DNA from: Candidatus Neomicrothrix sp. UBA2131
GTDB taxonomy: Bacteria; Actinomycetota; Acidimicrobiia; Acidimicrobiales; MedAcidi-G1
Direction of reading: 5' to 3'
DNA: 64,000 nucleotides
NCBI GenBank assembly: GCA_002329075.1
Contig: DCXR01000080.1
Coordinates: forward strand, 1 to 64,000
Shown one piece after another: positions 24,522 through 32,209 of the stretch (positions within the stretch are counted from its first letter, which is position 1; each line of letters opens with the position of its first letter). A program made the translations under genes and the position numbers. The notes under the pieces were generated by a model. That model worked only from the letters and a program-made list of their open reading frames with translations, searched no databases and had not been told where the DNA came from.

Positions 24522-24524
24522 CAA
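24496..24524 (-). promoter_or_regulatory. imuA' promoter overlapping the SOS box
   Basis: On the minus strand TTGCCA (24524-24519), a 17-base spacer and GATACT (24501-24496) precede ATG 24489 by 6 bases. The transcript would be leaderless. Confidence 0.65.
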
Positions 24525-24531
24525 GGGCAGA

Positions 24532-25842
24532 TCAGCCGGCAACCAGTACCAACGCCACCATCGTGTAGGCGACCATCACCACCAGCATCGGGTACTGGCT
24601 CCGCATCGCCTTGGCCGGGGGCCACGCCTCGATCGCCCGATCGTGGGCGACCACGACCGCGACCATGTGCCCCACGAGGATGGCCGCCAGTTGGACCCAT
24701 CCCACCACCGTCGTGGACACCAACGTCCAGTCGATCGGATCGCCGAGGGTGCCGAACAGGTCCCACCCGCGTCCGTACGGGTCCGAGAGCAGCGATCGGA
24801 AGGCCTGGCCCTCCAGCAGGAGCAGCGAGAAGTAGTGCGCCACGGAGTAGCCGAGGAGGATCGGAACAAGGCTGACGCCGAAGCGCTCAGCCGCATTCTG
24901 GTCGCCGGTGACCCGTCCACCGACACGGCAGGCCAGGTGGTAGGCGAGGCCGACGAGCAGAACGACCCAGGCCAGGCCGACCGTGTTGACGAGCGTCGCC
25001 TCCCAACCGGACCGCCCGGTCAGGATGTCGCCCCAGAAGCGGGTACGGGAGAAGCCGTCGAATGCCGTGCCGCCGATCGCCACGAGCAGTATCGCCACGA
25101 CCGGAGTGGGTGTTTCGAGCCGTGCCAGGCCCGAGAACGGGGGCCGGATCCGCAGTCGCCCGTCGCTGCGGTACAGGGGCGACACCGCCCCCACGGCACC
25201 GAACAGCATGCCGAAGCCCTCCGACCGCCTGGCCACGGCCCAACCGAACCGTCGGGCCAGCGCCAGGAGGCAGACCGTGTAGGCAATGCCTGCCCAGGCG
25301 AGAACCCGAGGACGGGCACCGTCGTGGTAGGCCAACTCGAGCCAGAGGAAGGCACCGACCGGAATCAGTGCCGGCCAGCCGGCACCGACCAGACCCGGCG
25401 CCGGCCGCAAGGCCCGGGGGGACGCGTCCACGAGTCGACCCAGGGCCTCCCAGGGGCTGAAGGCGCGCCAGATGTCCCCCAGCAGGGCGGACAGGAGCGG
25501 CACGCCGACCCAGAAGACGACGTATACCCCCACGGGGGCGATGTTCGACACGTTCGTGTCGGGTCCGATCAGGCCGGCCGACAGCACGACCGTGGACAGG
25601 ACCGCCCCGACGATCCCGGCGACCACCCCGAGCAGTCGGGTCACACGGTCGGCACCGGTTCCAAGGTGGCGACCCCGGGCAGCGCTACGGAGGAGGGCCC
25701 TCGGCCAGAGCAGGCCGAGCGCCGCGAAGGACAGGACCAGGATGACGAAGGCGCCCCATGCTGCCCGCCACTCGGGGATGGGCAGGTCGCTGCGTCCGCC
25801 GACGCCGTGGGCCAGGACGATCAGGTCGGCGGATGGTGTCAC
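24532..25842 (-). CDS. Multi-pass integral membrane protein of unknown function
   Basis: The 436-residue protein has an extracytoplasmic-looking N-terminus and roughly 10-11 hydrophobic segments, the first at AWGAFVILVLSFAALGLLW and the last at LVVMVAYTMVALVLV. A conserved-looking block WRAFSPWEALGRLV follows the third helix pair, and GYSVAHYFSLLLLEGQAF sits in the C-terminal half. I do not recognise a transporter family; similar actinobacterial proteins are often named hypothetical or, without good basis, fenitrothion hydrolase. It starts at GTG 25842 inside the stop of a His-rich lipoprotein gene, so the two products probably work together at the membrane. Confidence 0.7.
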   Translation of the reverse strand: MTPSADLIVLAHGVGGRSDLPIPEWRAAWGAFVILVLSFAALGLLWPRALLRSAARGRHLGTGADRVTRLLGVVAGIVGAVLSTVVLSAGLIGPDTNVSNIAPVGVYVVFWVGVPLLSALLGDIWRAFSPWEALGRLVDASPRALRPAPGLVGAGWPALIPVGAFLWLELAYHDGARPRVLAWAGIAYTVCLLALARRFGWAVARRSEGFGMLFGAVGAVSPLYRSDGRLRIRPPFSGLARLETPTPVVAILLVAIGGTAFDGFSRTRFWGDILTGRSGWEATLVNTVGLAWVVLLVGLAYHLACRVGGRVTGDQNAAERFGVSLVPILLGYSVAHYFSLLLLEGQAFRSLLSDPYGRGWDLFGTLGDPIDWTLVSTTVVGWVQLAAILVGHMVAVVVAHDRAIEAWPPAKAMRSQYPMLVVMVAYTMVALVLVAG

Positions 25843-26663
25843 GACACCTGGAGTTCGAAGATGCGGTAGCCGGCCTCGTGGAGTTCCGCCTCGAACACCC
25901 CGGGGATCGTGACCTCCACCAGCAGGGTGGCGATGCCACCGGCGTGCAGGTGGACGATCGCGTCGTAGGCGTGGAGGTGTAGCTCGTCGTCGACATCGCT
26001 TGTCACCGACACCTCGACCAGGTCTCCCACCGTCGCCTCGAAGCGCTGCACCCCACCGACGACGGTTCCGTCAGCCACTTCGACGGCGAATACCAGGTCG
26101 GGGGTCTTCGGCGCAGTGCCGCCCGTGACCATCACCATGGCGGTGTCCCCGATCAGTGCACCCCCGAACAGGTAGTCGCGGTGGTCGTTGGCCGACAACC
26201 TGACCGCGACCTCATGGTGGCCGTCGGCGAGGCCCGTCAGGTGGTGGACCGCGTCGGACGTCATGGCCACGGTCTCACCGTCGACGGTGATGTGCAGGTG
26301 GCCCTGGCCTGGCTGGTGTTCACGGGGTGGATTGACGGGAACGAGTTCGATTCCGGTGAGGGTCACGGTGACCACGACGTTGCCTGCTCCGTCGGACTCG
26401 GCGACCGCTTCGACGGTGGGCGGATGGTCCAGATCGTCGAGGGCGATGCCCTCCATCGCCTCGTGGTCGTGGTCGTGGCCGGCAGTGGTCGTCGACGATT
26501 GATCGCCGTCCTCCCCGCTGCCGCATGCGCCCGCAACGACGAGGGCGGCCAGGACGGCCAGGACGTATCTCCTACGGATTCCCACCGGTGTGGCTCCAGG
26601 TCCGCCGACTGCAACACGTCTGAGGGTAGCAAGGATGTGGCGGGCCTCCCCGGGGACCGTCAT
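25839..26663 (-). CDS. His-rich lipoprotein with cupredoxin-like C-terminal domain
   Basis: The N-terminal part contains RRRYVLAVLAALVVAGAC, a lipoprotein signal with Cys in the lipobox (VAGAC), followed by an acidic and His-rich stretch (AGHDHDHEAMEG). The C-terminal 90 residues look like a cupredoxin or immunoglobulin-like beta-sandwich, ending with VFEAELHEAGYRIFELQV. Metal binding, perhaps copper, is suggested by the His residues but the classical Cys ligand is absent. ATG 26663 overlaps the upstream stop (ATGA); GTG 26585 would give a more typical short signal peptide and may be the true start. It is coupled to the membrane protein at 24532-25842. Confidence 0.62.
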   Translation of the reverse strand: MTVPGEARHILATLRRVAVGGPGATPVGIRRRYVLAVLAALVVAGACGSGEDGDQSSTTTAGHDHDHEAMEGIALDDLDHPPTVEAVAESDGAGNVVVTVTLTGIELVPVNPPREHQPGQGHLHITVDGETVAMTSDAVHHLTGLADGHHEVAVRLSANDHRDYLFGGALIGDTAMVMVTGGTAPKTPDLVFAVEVADGTVVGGVQRFEATVGDLVEVSVTSDVDDELHLHAYDAIVHLHAGGIATLLVEVTIPGVFEAELHEAGYRIFELQVS

Positions 26664-27307
26664 CGCCCGTCGCCACACAACGGCCCGGCGTGGGTCCGGA
26701 CCCAGGCGTGCATGGCGATGCCCGAGGCGACCCCGGCGTTGATGGAACGCGTCGAGCCGTACTGCGGGATCGAGCACACCGACGATGCCGCCTCCCGGGC
26801 CGCCGGCGAGAGTCCCGGGCCCTCCTGGCCGAAGAGCAGAACGCACCGTTCGGGCAGGTCGGCGTCGTCGATCGGCACGGCGTCCGGCAGGTTGTCGATC
26901 CCGACGACCACCAGGCCCTCCCCCGCCGCCCAGGCCAGCAGGTCGTCGACCGTGGCGTGGTGGTGGACGTGCTGGTAGCGGTCGGTCACCATCGCCCCCC
27001 GCCGGTTCCAGCGCCGCCGGCCGACGATGTGGACGGCAGCGGCGAGGAACGCATTGGCGTTGCGCACGACGGTGCCGATGTTGAGGTCGTGCTCCCAGTT
27101 CTCGATGGCCACGTGGAACGGGTGCCGCCGGGTGTCCAGGTCGGCGACGATCGCCTCGACCCGCCAGTAGCGGTAGCGGTCGACCACGTTGCGCCGGTCG
27201 CCAGCGGCGAGCAGGTCGTGGTCGAGGCGCGGGTCGTCCGGCCAGGGTTCGGGATGGGGCCCTACGCCGACGCCCGAAGGCCCCTCGGGCCCGGTCGGAG
27301 GGTTCAC
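26660..27307 (-). CDS. SpoU/TrmH-family RNA 2'-O-ribose methyltransferase
   Basis: The 215-residue SPOUT protein shows the three family motifs: NIGTVVRNANAF (motif 1, near 75), LLFGQEGPGLS (motif 2) and SIPQYGSTRSINAGVASGIAMH (motif 3, with the SAM-binding knot). The region before motif 1 is too short for an extra substrate-binding domain of RlmB type, so it resembles TrmH/TrmL-sized enzymes. The target RNA is unknown. It overlaps the upstream NifU-like gene by 4 bases and the downstream lipoprotein gene by 4. Confidence 0.85.
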   Translation of the reverse strand: MNPPTGPEGPSGVGVGPHPEPWPDDPRLDHDLLAAGDRRNVVDRYRYWRVEAIVADLDTRRHPFHVAIENWEHDLNIGTVVRNANAFLAAAVHIVGRRRWNRRGAMVTDRYQHVHHHATVDDLLAWAAGEGLVVVGIDNLPDAVPIDDADLPERCVLLFGQEGPGLSPAAREAASSVCSIPQYGSTRSINAGVASGIAMHAWVRTHAGPLCGDGR

Positions 27308-27633
27308 TCCGCCTCGGTGGCGAAGTCCTCCTCAGTGGGCACTTCGACGCCTTCGACGTAGTACAGGTGGAGGTCGGCGATCACGTCGACGATGCCCTCG
27401 GTGCCGTGGTCGACCAGTTCGACGGTGACCATGTTGGCGTTCACGTGCACGGCGGCGATGCCGCCGAGGGCGAACAGGCGGCGGGCCAGTTCGTCGGCCG
27501 GAGCGTCACCGGTGACGTCGTCACCGACCGTGTAGCGCTCGTGGCCCATGCCGGTGAGGCTGCGGTTGATCTCGTAGCGGACGATGCCCTCACGGGAGGA
27601 CGGCTTCTCGACGACGGTGATCGGCTGGCCCAT
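27304..27633 (-). CDS. Small NifU N-terminal-like protein
   Basis: The 109-residue protein resembles the N-terminal (Nfu_N) domain of Nfu/NifU-type proteins: a first strand pair RYEINRSLTG, a helix PADELARRLFALGG and the strand AVHVNANMVTVELVD. It lacks the C-terminal CxxC iron-sulfur scaffold domain and contains no cysteine, so it cannot itself carry a cluster. A TAGCCT -10 lies 8 bases before ATG 27633. It heads the four-gene unit ending at 24532. Function is unknown; the family name rests on weak similarity. Confidence 0.55.
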   Translation of the reverse strand: MGQPITVVEKPSSREGIVRYEINRSLTGMGHERYTVGDDVTGDAPADELARRLFALGGIAAVHVNANMVTVELVDHGTEGIVDVIADLHLYYVEGVEVPTEEDFATEAE

Positions 27634-27641
27634 GGCGGCGC

Positions 27642-27647
27642 AGGCTA
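27642..27647 (-). promoter_or_regulatory. -10 hexamer TAGCCT, 8 bases before ATG 27633
   Basis: It overlaps the stop codon of the upstream membrane protein gene, so the NifU-like gene has its own leaderless start. Confidence 0.45.
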
Positions 27648-28085
27648 GCGGTCGTGGACAGGCTCGCCCCGGTCCTCGCGGGGGGGCTGTCGGGGGACCA
27701 GGTGACGGGCCACATCCCGGTCGAGGCGGTGGAGTCGCAGCGCAAGGACGACCGAGACGAGCGCCAGCGCCGAGTGGACCAGTTTGAAGCGGGCGTCGTG
27801 GTCGCCGAACACCATGCCGAACCAGCGCACCGCCCAGAAGGCCGCGGTCCAGAGGCAGAACGTGGCGACGAGTCGGGTGGATCCGACGGGGTGCCGCTTC
27901 AACCAGCCGGCCATCACCGCGATGGAGATGCCAGCGAAGCCGAGGAAGACACCGGCCACGAGGAGGCGCCACGAGCGGTCGATGGTGGCCAGGCCATCGT
28001 CGGCGAGGACGTTCCGGACGCGCCCGACCCAGACCACGATGGTCCAGGCGATGAGGACGGCCAGCAGCCGGGTGACCCGTTGCAC
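27645..28085 (-). CDS. Small membrane protein, four helices, unknown function
   Basis: The 146-residue product has about four hydrophobic segments (VTRLLAVLIAWTIVVWVG, LLVAGVFLGFAGISIAVMAGW, TFCLWTAAFWAVRW and LVHSALALVSVVLAL) and a charged, Arg-rich tail that should be cytoplasmic. No family is recognised. GTG 28085 is preceded by TAGGTT at 8 bases, which supports this start and a transcript separate from rnhB. Confidence 0.62.
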   Translation of the reverse strand: MQRVTRLLAVLIAWTIVVWVGRVRNVLADDGLATIDRSWRLLVAGVFLGFAGISIAVMAGWLKRHPVGSTRLVATFCLWTAAFWAVRWFGMVFGDHDARFKLVHSALALVSVVLALRLHRLDRDVARHLVPRQPPREDRGEPVHDR

Positions 28086-28093
28086 GGGGAGGC

Positions 28094-28099
28094 AACCTA
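28094..28099 (-). promoter_or_regulatory. -10 hexamer TAGGTT, 8 bases before GTG 28085
   Basis: The hexamer overlaps the rnhB stop codon at 28097-28099 and fits the leaderless pattern. Confidence 0.45.
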
Positions 28100-28783
28100 G
28101 CGAGACCCGTCAGGAACGGGCCACCCGGCGTCCATTGGGCCGGGAAGCCCGTCCATGAACGACCAGGACCGTCGGTGGTAGTCGGTCGCACCGTGCACGG
28201 CGAGGGCCTCCCGGTGCGCCGGTGCCGGGTACCCCTTGTTGTCGGCGAAGGCGTAGGCCGGATACCGGGTTGCGGCCTCCCGGAGGATCCGGTCCCGGGT
28301 GACCTTGGCGACGACGGAGGCGGCGGCGATCGACAGGCTGCGCTGGTCGCCCCGAACGATCGGCGTGGCGATGCCACCCCCGACGAAGTCCCAGCTGCCG
28401 TCGAGCAGTACGTGGTCGACGTGGATGACGAGCCCGTCGAGCGCCCGTCGTGCGGCCAGGCGCTGGGCGGCCGACATGCCGAGGTCGTCGCACTCGTCGT
28501 TGCTTGCGTGGCCGATCGACCAGGCGAGGGCCCAGCCGGTGATCCGGTCGTAGAGGACCTCCCGTTCGGGTTCGGTGAGCATCTTCGAGTCGCGCACGCC
28601 GGTGATGCGCCGCCCCCGGTTCACCACGACGGCGCCGACGGTGAGGGGGCCGGCCCAGGATCCCCTCCCCACCTCGTCGAGTCCGGCGACGACCCCGTGT
28701 CCGGCGGCCCAGAGGCGCCGCTCGGCGGCGAGGCCTGGTGCCCTGCCCCGGAGCGCCTTGCGCATCTTCGGACGACTGCCCAT
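28097..28783 (-). CDS. rnhB: Ribonuclease HII
   Basis: The 228-residue enzyme cleaves the RNA strand of RNA-DNA hybrids and removes misincorporated ribonucleotides. The first catalytic acids are in GLDEVGRGSWAGP (D36, E37). DSKMLTEPERE matches the conserved DSK loop, LDGSWDF carries the third Asp, and VAKVTRDR the conserved KVTRD motif. ATG 28783 has TAGGGT 6 bases upstream, giving a leaderless message. Confidence 0.93.
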   Translation of the reverse strand: MGSRPKMRKALRGRAPGLAAERRLWAAGHGVVAGLDEVGRGSWAGPLTVGAVVVNRGRRITGVRDSKMLTEPEREVLYDRITGWALAWSIGHASNDECDDLGMSAAQRLAARRALDGLVIHVDHVLLDGSWDFVGGGIATPIVRGDQRSLSIAAASVVAKVTRDRILREAATRYPAYAFADNKGYPAPAHREALAVHGATDYHRRSWSFMDGLPGPMDAGWPVPDGSR

Positions 28784-28789
28784 GTCACG

Positions 28790-28795
28790 ACCCTA
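28790..28795 (-). promoter_or_regulatory. -10 hexamer TAGGGT, 6 bases before rnhB ATG 28783
   Basis: Fits TANNNT at leaderless spacing. A divergent -10 for the repeat protein lies 35 bases away. Confidence 0.5.
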
Positions 28796-28829
28796 TGACC
28801 GGTCGCCGATCCGTTCGGCGGACCCGTCG

Positions 28830-28835
28830 TAGGCT
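28830..28835 (+). promoter_or_regulatory. -10 hexamer TAGGCT, 8 bases before ATG 28844
   Basis: Fits TANNNT at leaderless spacing, and supports the start of the nonapeptide-repeat protein. Confidence 0.45.
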
Positions 28836-28843
28836 CCGGGGCG

Positions 28844-29191
28844 ATGGCTGTACGTAGAACGAGCATCCGGTCCGCCGGTTCGGCCGGGTCCATCCTGTCC
28901 GTGGGGTCGGTGGGATCGATCCTCTCGGTCGGCAGCGCCGGCTCGATCCTCTCGATCGGCTCGGCCGGATCAATCCTCTCGGTCGGCAGCGCCGGCTCCA
29001 TCCTGTCCGTGGGATCGGTGGGGTCGGTCCTGTCCGTCGGCGGCCTCGGCTCGGTGCACGGACGACGGCCGGGTGCCGTCCCTGCGCCCGAACCCCCCGA
29101 CCTCGGGGTGTTCCGACAGGTGGAGGCGCCCCGACGGCTGCGGGTCGTGGCGACCGCCGGGCTGCTTCTCGCCCTGGGCAACCGCTTCTAG
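28844..29191 (+). CDS. Small protein with seven SILSVGSAG-type nonapeptide repeats
   Basis: The 115-residue protein has a basic start (MAVRRT), then seven tandem nonapeptides from residue 7 to 69 of the form S-[IV]-[LR]-S-[VIA]-G-[SG]-[AVL]-G. A Pro-rich linker and a hydrophobic C-terminal segment (VVATAGLLLALGN) follow. Regular Ser/Gly turns with Ile/Leu/Val every few residues suggest a small parallel beta-solenoid, perhaps membrane-tethered by the C-terminus. I know of similar Gly/Ser repeat proteins in actinobacteria but no function. The minus strand is open over 28621-29181 but reads as low-complexity Asp/Pro/Thr and has no start signal, so I prefer this strand. Its stop shares CTAG with the convergent gene. 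Confidence 0.6.
   Translation: MAVRRTSIRSAGSAGSILSVGSVGSILSVGSAGSILSIGSAGSILSVGSAGSILSVGSVGSVLSVGGLGSVHGRRPGAVPAPEPPDLGVFRQVEAPRRLRVVATAGLLLALGNRF
28862..29050 (+). repeat. Seven tandem 27-bp coding repeats
   Basis: Seven units of 27 bases encode the nonapeptides. The middle five are nearly identical (for example ggctcgatcctctcgatcgg-type units), while the first and last are diverged, as expected for growth by slippage or unequal exchange in the middle. Confidence 0.85.
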
Positions 29192-30591
29192 GAGAATCTG
29201 CCCGAATCCGGCGGTGGCCCGCTTGAGGGAGGTGCCGGCGCCGCCAGCAGCGCCTCGCCGGTCGGCTCGATCGACGAGAAATCGGGGTCCAGCCCCGGCA
29301 CCGTGAGCCGGGTCGACTCCTCGTCGTGGGGCTCGAGTTCCCAGAACAGGGCCGGGCGTTCGCCGTGCCAACGAACTCCGTACGACAACGTCCCGTGGGT
29401 CGTGGGCAGGCCGTGCACCTCCACGGGCTGCCCGTACCAGGAGGACGGGACCTCCCCGAGCAGGGCCAGGCCGTCGCCCTGCGGGGCCGCCAACCGTCGG
29501 GCCAGGTCCCACATCGGGCCTACCGGATCCGCCACCGGCCCGGAGAGCACCTCAGCGTCTGCGGAGGCGCGGGCATCGCCCCGGGCGACGAAGAGTCCGG
29601 CGAGGCGGCCGACGGCACCCGGCTCGGATGCGGCAGTGATCCCGGAGTTGACGAGCGCTTCCAGGGGGAGGTCGACGAACGACTCCGGCCGGCGATGGAG
29701 GTCCCAGCACGTCGCGGCACCACGCAGCCATCCGGCGGGATCCGTGGCGTGGTGCGCCACGATCCGGTCGACGGCATCGCGCAACAGCCCCCATGCGGCC
29801 AACTGCACGGCCACGTCGGGCGTCGGCTCGGCGAGGAGCAGGTCGACCAGCCCGGTCGACACGGAGGCGCTCAACGCCTCGTCGGGTAGTTCCGCACGCG
29901 TCGCCTGCTCCAACCGGGTGGTCCAGCCTGCTGCGATCCGGTCGGGTCCGGGAAACAGGGAGGGGTCGCCACCCGGCACGACGAACCGGAGCGACTGGCG
30001 GTGCAGCAGGGGCACGACCAGGGCACCGGCCGCTCCCCCATCGCGGCTCGACACCGGATCGGGTGCCACCCGGCCGGCACCACCGCTGGTCACCACCGAC
30101 CAGAGGTCGGCCGACCCGTCGACGAGGGCGAAGCGTCCGGCGTCGCGATCTGTCGCACAGGCGACCAGGCCGTCGGCGACCAGTCGACGACCCTCCACGG
30201 CGAGGTTCCGGATGTCGCCGTCGACGGTGATCGCCAGCGCCACCGGAACCGGTGTCTCGTTCGCCAACTCGACCACGACCGCCGGACCGTCGCCGATCGC
30301 CGCCCAGGTGGTCGCCAGGATGTCGCCACCGGCCACCCGCAGGCGGGTCTCGAGCACGGGTGCCGGACCCGGCCGGACCTGGCGCACCGCCCGCTCGACG
30401 GACGGGTCGTACCAGCGGTCGTCGGCACCGATCCACCAGCCGACCCGCACGGGTCGATCGGGCAGGTGGACGACTGCCGACCCGTCGACCACGGCGCAGA
30501 AGCCGTCGTCGGTCCCGACCCGGGTGTCCACCGGTGGGAGCGAGGGGGTTGTCGGGGGGCGCGGCGACCGGAACCGGTCGAGCAGGCCCAC
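29188..30591 (-). CDS. Protein of unknown function, probably beta-sandwich rich
   Basis: The 467-residue protein starts at GTG 30591 (GLLDRFRSPRPP), two bases after the gpsA stop, so it is likely cotranscribed with gpsA. The first 230 residues read as alternating strands (DDGFCAVVDGSAVVHLP, GDILATTWAAIGDGPAVVVELAN, VALAITVDGDIRNL), similar in texture to glycoside-hydrolase beta-sandwich domains. The middle is helical (LAAWGLLRDAVDRIVAHHA). The end has GTLSYGVRWHGERPALFWEL. No signal peptide, metal motif or catalytic pattern is evident. I do not recognise the family. Confidence 0.6.
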   Translation of the reverse strand: MGLLDRFRSPRPPTTPSLPPVDTRVGTDDGFCAVVDGSAVVHLPDRPVRVGWWIGADDRWYDPSVERAVRQVRPGPAPVLETRLRVAGGDILATTWAAIGDGPAVVVELANETPVPVALAITVDGDIRNLAVEGRRLVADGLVACATDRDAGRFALVDGSADLWSVVTSGGAGRVAPDPVSSRDGGAAGALVVPLLHRQSLRFVVPGGDPSLFPGPDRIAAGWTTRLEQATRAELPDEALSASVSTGLVDLLLAEPTPDVAVQLAAWGLLRDAVDRIVAHHATDPAGWLRGAATCWDLHRRPESFVDLPLEALVNSGITAASEPGAVGRLAGLFVARGDARASADAEVLSGPVADPVGPMWDLARRLAAPQGDGLALLGEVPSSWYGQPVEVHGLPTTHGTLSYGVRWHGERPALFWELEPHDEESTRLTVPGLDPDFSSIEPTGEALLAAPAPPSSGPPPDSGRFS

Positions 30592-30593
30592 GC

Positions 30594-31589
30594 TCAGTCG
30601 ACCTCGGGGCGGGCCCGTCGGGCCATGAGCGCCGCCCAGACCTCGACGGGCGGCCGCCCTCCGTCGATGACAGCCCGCACGCCCTCGGCAATGGGCACCT
30701 CGATGCCGGCCTCGGCGGCGAGTTCGCAGACGACGCCGGCTGTACGCACCCCCTCGGCCACCTGGTCCATTCCGGCGAGCACCTCGGCCGGTGGGCGGCC
30801 GAGTCCGACCTGTTCGCCGACCCAGCGGTTGCGGCTCTGCGCGCTCATGCATGTGACGAGGACGTCGCCCAGGCCCGCCAGGCCCGCCAGGGTCCGGGGG
30901 TCGGCACCCAGCGCCTCACCCAGGCGGGTCAGTTCCGCCAGGCCGCGGGTGATGAGGGCGGCCCGTGCGTTGTCGCCGCTTCCGAGGCCCTCGGCCATCC
31001 CGGCAGCGAGGGCGATCACGTTCTTGACGGCACCGCCGATCTCGCAGCCGACGATGTCATCGTTCGTGTAGACCCGCAGGCGGTCGGAGGCCAGCAGCCC
31101 CTGGAGTGCCTCGGCAAGGTTGGATTCGGAGCAGGCCACGACCGTCGCCGCCGCCCGGCCGTCGAGGATCTCCTTGGCGAGGTTGGGGCCGGTGAGCACG
31201 CCGACCGGGTGGCCCGGAAGCAACTCGGCGACCACCTGGGTCATGCGGAGGCGGGTGCCCTGCTCGAACCCCTTGGCGAGGCTGACCACAGGCACGCCGT
31301 CACCGATTGCCGGTGCCGCTGCGGTGAGCATCTCGCGGAAGCCGTGCGTCGGCACGCCGACCACGACGACGTCGGCGCCCGAAACCGCCTCTGTGAGGTC
31401 GGCGGTGGCCTCGAGTTCACCGGGAAGGTCGAAGCCGTCGAGGTAGCGCCGGTTGCCACGACCGGCGGCGATGTCGGTGGCCACCTCGGCACGCCGCGAC
31501 CACAGCACGGTCGACACCCGGGGGGCCAGCAGCGAGGCAACGGTCGTCCCCCATGAGCCCGCACCGATCACGGCCGTCCGAGTCGTCAT
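30594..31589 (-). CDS. gpsA: NAD(P)-dependent glycerol-3-phosphate dehydrogenase
   Basis: The 331-residue enzyme reduces dihydroxyacetone phosphate to sn-glycerol 3-phosphate for phospholipid synthesis. The Rossmann motif GAGSWGTTVA is at the N-terminus. VSLAKGFE, VLTGPNLAKEI and EIGGAVKNVIALAAGM (with the catalytic Lys), then GDNARAALITRGLAE, are diagnostic. ATG 31589 has TAGGCT 7 bases upstream. It is divergent from cofC/fbiD, as Rv2982c is from Rv2983 in M. tuberculosis. Confidence 0.93.
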   Translation of the reverse strand: MTTRTAVIGAGSWGTTVASLLAPRVSTVLWSRRAEVATDIAAGRGNRRYLDGFDLPGELEATADLTEAVSGADVVVVGVPTHGFREMLTAAAPAIGDGVPVVSLAKGFEQGTRLRMTQVVAELLPGHPVGVLTGPNLAKEILDGRAAATVVACSESNLAEALQGLLASDRLRVYTNDDIVGCEIGGAVKNVIALAAGMAEGLGSGDNARAALITRGLAELTRLGEALGADPRTLAGLAGLGDVLVTCMSAQSRNRWVGEQVGLGRPPAEVLAGMDQVAEGVRTAGVVCELAAEAGIEVPIAEGVRAVIDGGRPPVEVWAALMARRARPEVD

Positions 31590-31596
31590 GCGGGCG

Positions 31597-31602
31597 AGCC
31601 TA
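31597..31602 (-). promoter_or_regulatory. -10 hexamer TAGGCT, 7 bases before gpsA ATG 31589
   Basis: Fits TANNNT at leaderless spacing. Confidence 0.5.
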
Positions 31603-31636
31603 GGGCGCCGACGGATTCCGGCGGGTGGCCCGCCCA

Positions 31637-31642
31637 TAGACT
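31637..31642 (+). promoter_or_regulatory. -10 hexamer TAGACT, 6 bases before cofC GTG 31649
   Basis: Fits TANNNT at leaderless spacing and supports the GTG start. Confidence 0.5.
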
Positions 31643-31648
31643 CTCCGG

Positions 31649-32209
31649 GTGCAGACGGCCGTGCTGATTCCCCTCAAGGCGTTCCGCGGCGCCAAGGCAC
31701 GCCTGTCGTCGGTCCTCGACGCGGGCGAGCGGGCCGACCTCACCCGGCGCATGGCCGAGACCGTGGTCGCCGCCGCCGCTCCCTTGCCCGTGGCGGTCGT
31801 GTGCGACGACGACCAGGTCGCCGACTGGGCCGAGGGGCTCGGCACTTCGGTCGTCCGGGTCGACGGTCCCGGCCTCGACCGGGCGGTCCACGCCGGCATC
31901 GCCGCACTGGCCGCCGACGGCTTCGAGCAGGTGGTCGTCGCCCACGGCGACCTGCCACGGGCCACCGACCTCACCACCTGCGCCGACTTCGACGGGGTGA
32001 CGCTGGTGCCCGACCGGCACGGCGACGGCACGCCCGTGGCCGTGGTCCCGGTCGGCGCCGGCTTCCGCTTCGCCTACGGGCCCGGCTCGTTCGCCCGCCA
32101 CGTCGCCGAGGCCGAGCGCCTGGGCCTGACCTGGCGGCGCCTCGACGACCCTGACCTGGGCTGGGACGTGGACGAGCCCGCCGACCTCGAGTTCCAGACG
32201 TCGACGTGA
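31649..32209 (+). CDS. cofC: Phospholactate/phosphoenolpyruvate guanylyltransferase (F420 biosynthesis)
   Basis: The 186-residue nucleotidyltransferase activates 2-phospholactate or, in actinobacteria (FbiD), phosphoenolpyruvate with GTP, the first step of F420 assembly. It begins VLIPLKAFRGAKARLSSVL, the nucleotide-binding signature, then has VVAHGDLPRATDL (metal site) and LVPDRHGDGTPVA. Presence of F420 agrees with the LLM oxidoreductases at 9232 and 59423. The next gene starts inside its stop (GTGA). Confidence 0.88.
   Translation: MQTAVLIPLKAFRGAKARLSSVLDAGERADLTRRMAETVVAAAAPLPVAVVCDDDQVADWAEGLGTSVVRVDGPGLDRAVHAGIAALAADGFEQVVVAHGDLPRATDLTTCADFDGVTLVPDRHGDGTPVAVVPVGAGFRFAYGPGSFARHVAEAERLGLTWRRLDDPDLGWDVDEPADLEFQTST

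Noticed and set aside
23245..25869. 874-residue Arg/Pro-rich plus-strand frame
   Set aside because: Antisense of imuB, imuA' and the membrane protein gene; composition is not protein-like.
28862..29050. CRISPR-like array
   Set aside because: The 27-bp units are contiguous, without spacers, and are coding.
28621..29181. 186-residue minus-strand frame over the nonapeptide repeats
   Set aside because: Low-complexity Asp/Pro/Thr reading of the repeats with no promoter or homology; the plus strand has a -10, a start and regular repeats.
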